The notes below the pieces were generated by a model. That model had not been told where the DNA came from, made no database searches, and saw nothing but the letters and a program-made list of their open reading frames with translations. From NCBI GenBank assembly GCA_038528235.1, contig JBCBEX010000017.1:1-57824 (forward strand): DNA of 57,824 nucleotides, given 5' to 3'. A program made the position numbers and the translations under genes. The stretch is from JBCBEX01 sp038528235 (lineage in GTDB: Bacteria > Bacteroidota > Rhodothermia > Rhodothermales > Rubricoccaceae). Shown here piece by piece: positions 53,080 to 57,824 of this stretch. Every line of letters starts with the position of its first letter. Position 1 is the first letter of the stretch.

Positions 53080-55350
53080 ATGCAATCTCCCCCACTCCAG
53101 GACCTCGGCACTCTCGCTCCGGAAGAGACCGGACACGTGCCGGGCGCGCGCAAGTTTGGCACCTTCGCCGGAGTGTTCACGCCCACGCTGCTGACGATCC
53201 TGGGCGTGATCATGTACCTCCGCACCGGCTGGGTGGTCGGCAACGCGGGCGTGCTAGGGACCGTGGGCATCCTCCTGCTCTCGTTCGGCATCACCATCGC
53301 GACGGGGCTCTCGATGTCGTCGATCACGACGAACATCCGCATTGGCGCGGGCGGGGCGTACTCGATCATCTCGCAGTCGCTGGGGCTGGAGGTCGGCGGC
53401 AGCGTGGGCATCCCGCTCTACCTGTCGCAAGCGCTCGCGGTGGCGATGTACGTCTTCGGCTTCCGCGAGGGCTGGGCCTACGTCTTCCCCGACCACCCGG
53501 CGATCCTCGTCGACCTCGGCACCTTTGCGGTGCTCTTCGGCATCGCGGTCGTGAGCGCGTCGTTCGCTTTCCGGGTGCAGTACGTCATCATGGCCGTGAT
53601 CGCGGGCTCGCTCGTGTCCGTCGCGCTGGCGGCGATGAACGGCTCGATGCAGTACGACCTCGCCAACGTCGGACTCACCGGGCCGTACGCTGGGGCACCC
53701 GAGGACGGCTTCAGCGGAACGACGTTCTGGATCGTCTTTGCGGTGTTCTTCCCCGCGGCGACGGGCATCATGGCGGGGGCGAACATGTCGGGCGACCTCC
53801 GCGACCCGCGCCGGAGCATCCCGCGCGGAACGATGGCGGCGATCGCCGTCTCGCTGGCGATCTACGCGCTGCTCGCCTACTGGCTGGCGCGCTCGGCGAC
53901 GCCCGAGGAACTGCTGAGCAACTACACGATCATGATCGACCGCGCCTACTGGGGGCCGGCCGTGCTAGCTGGTCTGCTCGGTGCGACGTTCTCCTCGGCG
54001 CTGGCCTCGCTCGTGGGCGCTCCGCGCATCCTCCAGGCGCTCGGCGACCATGCGGTACTCCCGCGCGGGGACTGGCTAGCGACGCGCACCGCGGGCGGCG
54101 AGCCCCGCAACGCGCTCGTCATCACCGCCGCGATCGTGCTGGTGGCGCTGCTGCTGCGCGACCTCAACGTGATCGCACCGCTCATCACGATGTTCTTCCT
54201 CATCACCTACGGGATGATCAACTTCGTGGTGTTCGTGGAAGGGCAACTCGGCCTGGTGAGCTTCCGACCGCAGCTCCGCGTCCCGCAGTCGGTACCGCTA
54301 CTCGGGCTGGCAGGCTGCCTCCTGGCGATGTTCGTGGTCAACCCCACGTTTGCGCTCGCGGCGGTGGTGGTGGTGGTCGGCGTCTACGCGTTTCTGCTGC
54401 GCCGCCACCTGGAGGCGCCCTACGGCGACGTGCGCAGCGGCCTCTTCGTGGCCCTCGCCGAGTGGGCGGCGAAGCGAGTCGGTGATCTCCCCACGCGGCA
54501 GGAGCGCGCGTGGAAGCCCAATGTGCTCGTGCCCGTGCAGGACCTCAGCGCGCTGCGCGGCTCGTTCGAGCTGCTCCGCTCGCTCGTCTTCCCGAAAGGC
54601 TCCGTCAAGCTGCTCGGGCTCAGCACTGGCACGGCCGACACCACCGACGCCGCCATCGCGGAGCCTGACTTGGAGCGGCTCCCGACGCTCAGCGCAGCCT
54701 TTCGCCGCCAGGGCGTCTACGCAACATGGACCACGCTGGAGACGGACGACTTCGCGGCGGGCGTCTCGGCGAGCCTGCAGGCGCTGCGCGGCACGTTCTT
54801 CCGCCCCAACATCCTGTTCCTGCGCCTCCCCGATCTCGCCCTCCCCGACCATGCCGCCCGTGAGCAGGCCTACGCCCGCCTCACCGTCGAGGCGCGTCGG
54901 CAGCGCGTCGGGACGGTGCTCTACGCGCCCCACCTGCGCGCGGGCCTCGGGCAGCGGCAGTATGTGAATGTCTGGATCCACGACCGCTCGCCCGACTGGC
55001 GCCTCTCGATGGACATCGGCAACCTCGACCTCTCGCTGCTGCTGGCCTACAAGCTCAAGCGCAACTGGGACGGCCTCATCCGGCTCATCACCGTCGTGGA
55101 CGAGGCGGAGGCCGAGCGCGCGCGCCACTTCCTCGACCGACTCATCGACCTCGCGCGCCTGCCCGACGCCACGCCCGTCGTAGGCACGGGCACCTTCCGC
55201 GACTTCGTCCCGACCGCGCCCCATGCGGATCTCAACCTGCTCGGCCTCATGCCGGACCCGGACTTCGATGTGATGCGCGGCATGGTCACCACCCTCGGCG
55301 CCTCCTGCCTGTTCGTGCGCGACTCCGGCGACGAGAATGCGCTGGCCTAG
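53080..55350 (+). CDS. Amino acid permease-fold transporter, SLC12 cation-chloride cotransporter-like
   Basis: The 756-aa inner-membrane protein has the APC-superfamily core of about 12 helices (about 30-460) with FTPTLLTILGVIMYLRTGWV, GGAYSIISQSLGLEVGG and FFPAATGIMAGANMSGDLRD, which are characteristic of SLC12-type cation-chloride cotransporters. A soluble C-terminal domain of about 280 residues (NVLVPVQDLSALRGSFELL, then NLDLSLLLAYKLKRNWDGL) matches the CCC regulatory domain. Ion coupling (Na+/K+/Cl- or amino acids) cannot be read from sequence. ATG 53080 was chosen over an in-frame ATG at 53014 because the family begins close to it. It is divergent from tRNA-Cys and smc. Confidence 0.87.
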   Translation: MQSPPLQDLGTLAPEETGHVPGARKFGTFAGVFTPTLLTILGVIMYLRTGWVVGNAGVLGTVGILLLSFGITIATGLSMSSITTNIRIGAGGAYSIISQSLGLEVGGSVGIPLYLSQALAVAMYVFGFREGWAYVFPDHPAILVDLGTFAVLFGIAVVSASFAFRVQYVIMAVIAGSLVSVALAAMNGSMQYDLANVGLTGPYAGAPEDGFSGTTFWIVFAVFFPAATGIMAGANMSGDLRDPRRSIPRGTMAAIAVSLAIYALLAYWLARSATPEELLSNYTIMIDRAYWGPAVLAGLLGATFSSALASLVGAPRILQALGDHAVLPRGDWLATRTAGGEPRNALVITAAIVLVALLLRDLNVIAPLITMFFLITYGMINFVVFVEGQLGLVSFRPQLRVPQSVPLLGLAGCLLAMFVVNPTFALAAVVVVVGVYAFLLRRHLEAPYGDVRSGLFVALAEWAAKRVGDLPTRQERAWKPNVLVPVQDLSALRGSFELLRSLVFPKGSVKLLGLSTGTADTTDAAIAEPDLERLPTLSAAFRRQGVYATWTTLETDDFAAGVSASLQALRGTFFRPNILFLRLPDLALPDHAAREQAYARLTVEARRQRVGTVLYAPHLRAGLGQRQYVNVWIHDRSPDWRLSMDIGNLDLSLLLAYKLKRNWDGLIRLITVVDEAEAERARHFLDRLIDLARLPDATPVVGTGTFRDFVPTAPHADLNLLGLMPDPDFDVMRGMVTTLGASCLFVRDSGDENALA

Positions 55351-55534
55351 CGCGTGGTGCACACACTGCGCGAAAGCGGCCAGACGGGGAAAAGTACGCG
55401 GGCGTACCCCGCTGATTCTCAAGAGGCTGAACCACACCTCTCAACAATTACCTCTACTTAGGGCTTAAGGCATTTGGATACGGATCGATACCGGGCCTAA
55501 CCGTTCGCTCTGCGTACTCCCAACCCCCTGTATC

Positions 55535-55891
55535 GTGAAAAAACTCCTCTCCATCGTCCTGGTCATCGCGTTTGTGCTTGGGATGAAGTTCTTCAAACAG
55601 CACGAAGCCGATGGCGACATCCACGATGAAGCCTATTCGTTCGTGGAGGCGCTGCCTGACTTCGACCAACACCAAGCGTTCTACGCCGCCGCCTTCGAGG
55701 TTGCTCACGACAAGGCCTTTCAAGAGGCCTACCACCCGGGCCGCCGCCGCCGGGCCGCCACGTTCGATGAGGATCGCTATTTCGAGGTGCTCTTCGACTC
55801 CATGGCCTCGCAGGCGCAAGCCGGTGGCGACGATGACCATGCTGACATGATTCGGACCTACGCGACCCTACTGCTGACGTCGAGCGGTTGA
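55535..55891 (+). CDS. Small exported or membrane-anchored hypothetical protein
   Basis: The 118-aa product starts at GTG 55535 with a strongly hydrophobic N terminus (MKKLLSIVLVIAFVLGMKFF) that is a signal anchor or signal peptide. The rest is predominantly helical and charged: DEAYSFVEALPDFDQHQAFY, AFEVAHDKAFQEAYHPGRRRRA, ADMIRTYATLLL. I do not recognise a family. The stop is followed by a strong bidirectional hairpin. No operon partner is evident. Confidence 0.7.
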   Translation: MKKLLSIVLVIAFVLGMKFFKQHEADGDIHDEAYSFVEALPDFDQHQAFYAAAFEVAHDKAFQEAYHPGRRRRAATFDEDRYFEVLFDSMASQAQAGGDDDHADMIRTYATLLLTSSG

Positions 55892-55915
55892 TCTGCTCCA
55901 GTAGACCGAGTTTGA

Positions 55916-55947
55916 CGACGGCAGCCTGTTCCAGCGGGCTGCCGTCG
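55916..55947. terminator. Probable bidirectional terminator
   Basis: CGACGGCAGCC (55916-55926) and GGCTGCCGTCG (55937-55947) form a perfect 11-bp stem around a 10-base loop, followed by CTGTTCTTAC. It sits between the convergent small hypothetical gene and the queuosine-precursor transporter gene. Confidence 0.72.
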
Positions 55948-55953
55948 CTGTTC

Positions 55954-56697
55954 TTACCCCGCCCCTTCGGCCTCGCGGATGAGGCGGTCGGCCACGTCGT
56001 CCCCGAGGTAGCGGTCCATGCCCCAGTGCGCGGCGTAGATCAGCGGCGTGATGCCGATGGCGATGAGCACCTTGTAGGCGTAGTTGAAGAGCGTCACCGC
56101 GAGCACGGTCTGGATGGTCATCATGCCGGGCACGTAGAACGCGACAAAGAGCACCAGGAACGTGTCGAGGAACTGCGAGCCGAGCGTGGAGCCCGTGGCG
56201 CGGAGCCAGAGGTGCCGCCCGTTCGTGAGGCCGCGCAGCCAGTGAAAGAGCGTGAGGTCCGCGAACTGCCCGACGAGGTAGGCCACTAGGCTGCCCACGA
56301 TGACCCAGGTCGTTGTCCCGAACACCGCATCGAAGGCCTCGCCAGGGACGGCGGAGGCGGGGTCGGTCGGCACCGCAAGCGCAATCTTCAGCAAGACGAA
56401 CTCGAAGCATACCATCGCCACGCCGAGCCACGTCAGGAAGCGGATGCCGGGCTTGCCAAAGTACTCGTTGACGAGGTCGGTGACGATGAACGTGATCGGG
56501 AAGGCGATCACCCCCGCCGTCATCACGACGCGGTCGAAGGGCGTGCCGAAGAGCGTGATGGTGCCCGGCAAGTGAAGCGCCGTAAACAGCTTACCCGCCG
56601 TCGCCTCGGCGATCACGAGCGCGGTCAGGAAGACGGCCGCGCAGATGACGTAGAGCTTCTGCGGGCGGGTGAGCGACTGGACAGGGGAAGGCGACAC
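55954..56697 (-). CDS. Queuosine precursor transporter (YhhQ/VUT family)
   Basis: The 247-aa inner-membrane protein has six predicted helices and the family motifs ITFIVTDLVNEYFGK, VAYLVGQFADLTLFHWL and LRATGSTLGSQFLDTFLVLF. The strictly placed polar residues Asp, Glu and Gln in the first two are typical of the PF02592 queuosine precursor transporters, which import preQ0 or preQ1 for tRNA modification. Position 56697 is the first plausible ATG. The gene reads leftward towards the terminator at 55916-55947. Confidence 0.92.
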   Translation of the reverse strand: MSPSPVQSLTRPQKLYVICAAVFLTALVIAEATAGKLFTALHLPGTITLFGTPFDRVVMTAGVIAFPITFIVTDLVNEYFGKPGIRFLTWLGVAMVCFEFVLLKIALAVPTDPASAVPGEAFDAVFGTTTWVIVGSLVAYLVGQFADLTLFHWLRGLTNGRHLWLRATGSTLGSQFLDTFLVLFVAFYVPGMMTIQTVLAVTLFNYAYKVLIAIGITPLIYAAHWGMDRYLGDDVADRLIREAEGAG

Positions 56698-56796
56698 AGA
56701 GGCGGGGGCGACACGGAGGCACCGGCGAGGACGAGGACACGCGATGGGCGCAGTCTACGAAGACCGCGCCCGCTGCTTGGCCGCTGCTCGCGCTGC

Positions 56797-57824
56797 CTAC
56801 TTGAGCAGTACTACCTTCTCACGCACGGAGTAGCCCGTCGCCTCGTGCAGCACGCGCACGATGTAGGTGCCGCTCGCGTGACCGCTCAGATCGACGCGCA
56901 CCTCGCGGGTGGTCGAGGACTCCTCGCGGAAGCGGTCGCTGTAGACCCGCTGGCCGAGCAGGTTGAACACCTCGACGGCGTAGAAGCCAGACTCGTCGAC
57001 CTGGAAGGCGACGGTCGTGGTTGGGTTAAACGGGTTCGGGTAGACGCCGCGCAGTTGGAACGGAGCGGGCGTGTCGAAGGCGGCGATGGGAGGCGGCTGC
57101 CGGCCGCCCGTGATCGGCTCCACGGTCACGTCGGCGAAGGTGCCGATGCTCACCACGCCTGCGCCATCCAGGTCGGTCGCGGTCGAGGCGAGGCCGACGA
57201 GCACGCCGGGGCCCATTGAAACGGGGAAGCTGCCGTGTGGCGTCCAGGTCTGGCCGTCGTCGGAGACGTAGGCGGTGAACACGTGCCCGATGCGGTCGAG
57301 GCGGAGCCAGACGGCGGGGTCGTCGTCGGTGAGCGCGTGCGAGGCCATCATGGCCTGCGTCGAGTCGCGGGTCTGGAGATGGGTGCCGCGCGTCGGCGTG
57401 GCGACGAGGAAGGCGTGCGCGGAGCCGCGGGCGAGGGATTCGCGGACCATCAGCCCAGCCTTCGACCAGTCGTAGGGCGCTGCGATGCGCGTCAGGCGCG
57501 CGCGAATGGAGACGTTGCCCTCGATGGCTTGGTAGGCCCAGTGGAAGTCGTCGGCGTCGCCCCACACGTCGCCCGCGCCAGTGATCGAGAAGGCCGAGCC
57601 GTTAAAGATGGCTTCCTCGCCGCCCTGCCCCGGCCCGACCTGCGCCGACCGCCACGGCACCGGAAGCCCGTCCGGATCCACGCCGCCCTCGACGCCAAGG
57701 TTCGAGAAGACCGCCTGGGCGAGGCTCCCCGCGGGATCGTCGGCGGTGACCACAAAGCCTGCGAGCACACGGCGGCTCATCGGCACGGCCTGTGTCCCGC
57801 GCTCGGTCCAGGTCGCGCCGTCGC
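56797..57824 (-). CDS. Secreted DUF1349-like repeat protein with sorting domain (5' end beyond window)
   Basis: The frame runs in from the right edge, so only the C-terminal 342 codons are seen. The beginning (GATWTERGTQAVPMSRRVLA, AGFVVTADDP) is the end of one beta-sandwich unit, and a second complete unit follows (FHWAYQAIEGNVSIRARLTR, AGLMVRESLARGS, GQTWTPHGSFPVSMGPGVLV). This gives at least two DUF1349-like carbohydrate-binding-type modules. The C terminus PYPNPFNPTTTV-like (here GVYPNPFNPTTTVAFQVDES) and FNLLGQRVYSDRFREE is a type IX-secretion-like sorting domain ending VLLK. It is probably a cell-surface or secreted protein; the catalytic part, if any, lies outside the window. Confidence 0.83.
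   Translation of the reverse strand, partial: DGATWTERGTQAVPMSRRVLAGFVVTADDPAGSLAQAVFSNLGVEGGVDPDGLPVPWRSAQVGPGQGGEEAIFNGSAFSITGAGDVWGDADDFHWAYQAIEGNVSIRARLTRIAAPYDWSKAGLMVRESLARGSAHAFLVATPTRGTHLQTRDSTQAMMASHALTDDDPAVWLRLDRIGHVFTAYVSDDGQTWTPHGSFPVSMGPGVLVGLASTATDLDGAGVVSIGTFADVTVEPITGGRQPPPIAAFDTPAPFQLRGVYPNPFNPTTTVAFQVDESGFYAVEVFNLLGQRVYSDRFREESSTTREVRVDLSGHASGTYIVRVLHEATGYSVREKVVLLK

Noticed and set aside
55394..55407. GTACGCGGGCGTAC as a terminator of the SLC12-like gene
   Set aside because: The stem is only 6 bp and no T-run follows; it may simply be a chance palindrome in GC-rich DNA.

Overview
The window looks like a chromosomal segment of a high-GC member of the Bacteroidota/Rhodothermota lineage (relatives of Rhodothermus, Salinibacter and Rubricoccus). 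The reasons are large FtsX/MacB-type permeases of the MLKNY type, a secreted amylase and an edge protein ending in type IX-secretion-like sorting domains, and an ECF sigma factor paired with a TPR Ser/Thr kinase. This placement is inference; no rRNA is present.

Left edge (1-257): the start of a leftward, visibly less GC-rich gene resembling the Abi-alpha/DUF4393 family, cut by the window.

Permease array (about 460-24812): eight intact paralogous two-module FtsX-like ABC permeases (566, 3069, 5864, 11830, 14311, 16819, 19244 and 22371), one collapsed remnant (21675) and a single LolD/MacB-type ATPase (11068). A secreted alpha/beta hydrolase and a GH63-like glycosidase sit between the third permease and the ATPase, and a small exported NTF2-like protein sits before the last permease. 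Three transcription units start with the same architecture: a perfect TGTGCG-N4-CGCACA palindrome followed 43-54 bp downstream by a sigma-54 type GG-N10-GC promoter. These lie in front of the permeases at 566 and 5864 and in front of the ATPase. The array therefore looks like a co-regulated envelope-transport regulon driven by RpoN and an unseen enhancer-binding activator. Most other gaps in the array hold related GACCTRCGACC stem-loops.

Middle (24899-32416): a periplasmic gamma-glutamyltranspeptidase, an AraC-type regulator, then an ABC ATPase followed by a permease fused to an M1-family metallopeptidase domain.

32434-40642, all leftward: an orphan Pycsar-type membrane effector-like protein, a DUF305-LVIVD fusion protein, a secreted class C beta-lactamase-like serine hydrolase, a LolA-like periplasmic protein and a medium-chain oxidoreductase. 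The gap at 37989-38768 holds nested palindromic repeats, including a 190-bp MITE-like insertion flanked by 10-bp direct repeats.

40715-57824: a membrane Ser/Thr kinase with a TPR-type tail and its ECF sigma factor, a lipoprotein, a DUF2237 protein, a secreted GH13 amylase, SMC, tRNA-Cys(GCA), a cation-chloride cotransporter-like permease, a small exported hypothetical protein, a queuosine-precursor transporter, and a secreted sorting-domain protein cut by the right edge. No rRNA, CRISPR array, transposase or phage gene was seen.
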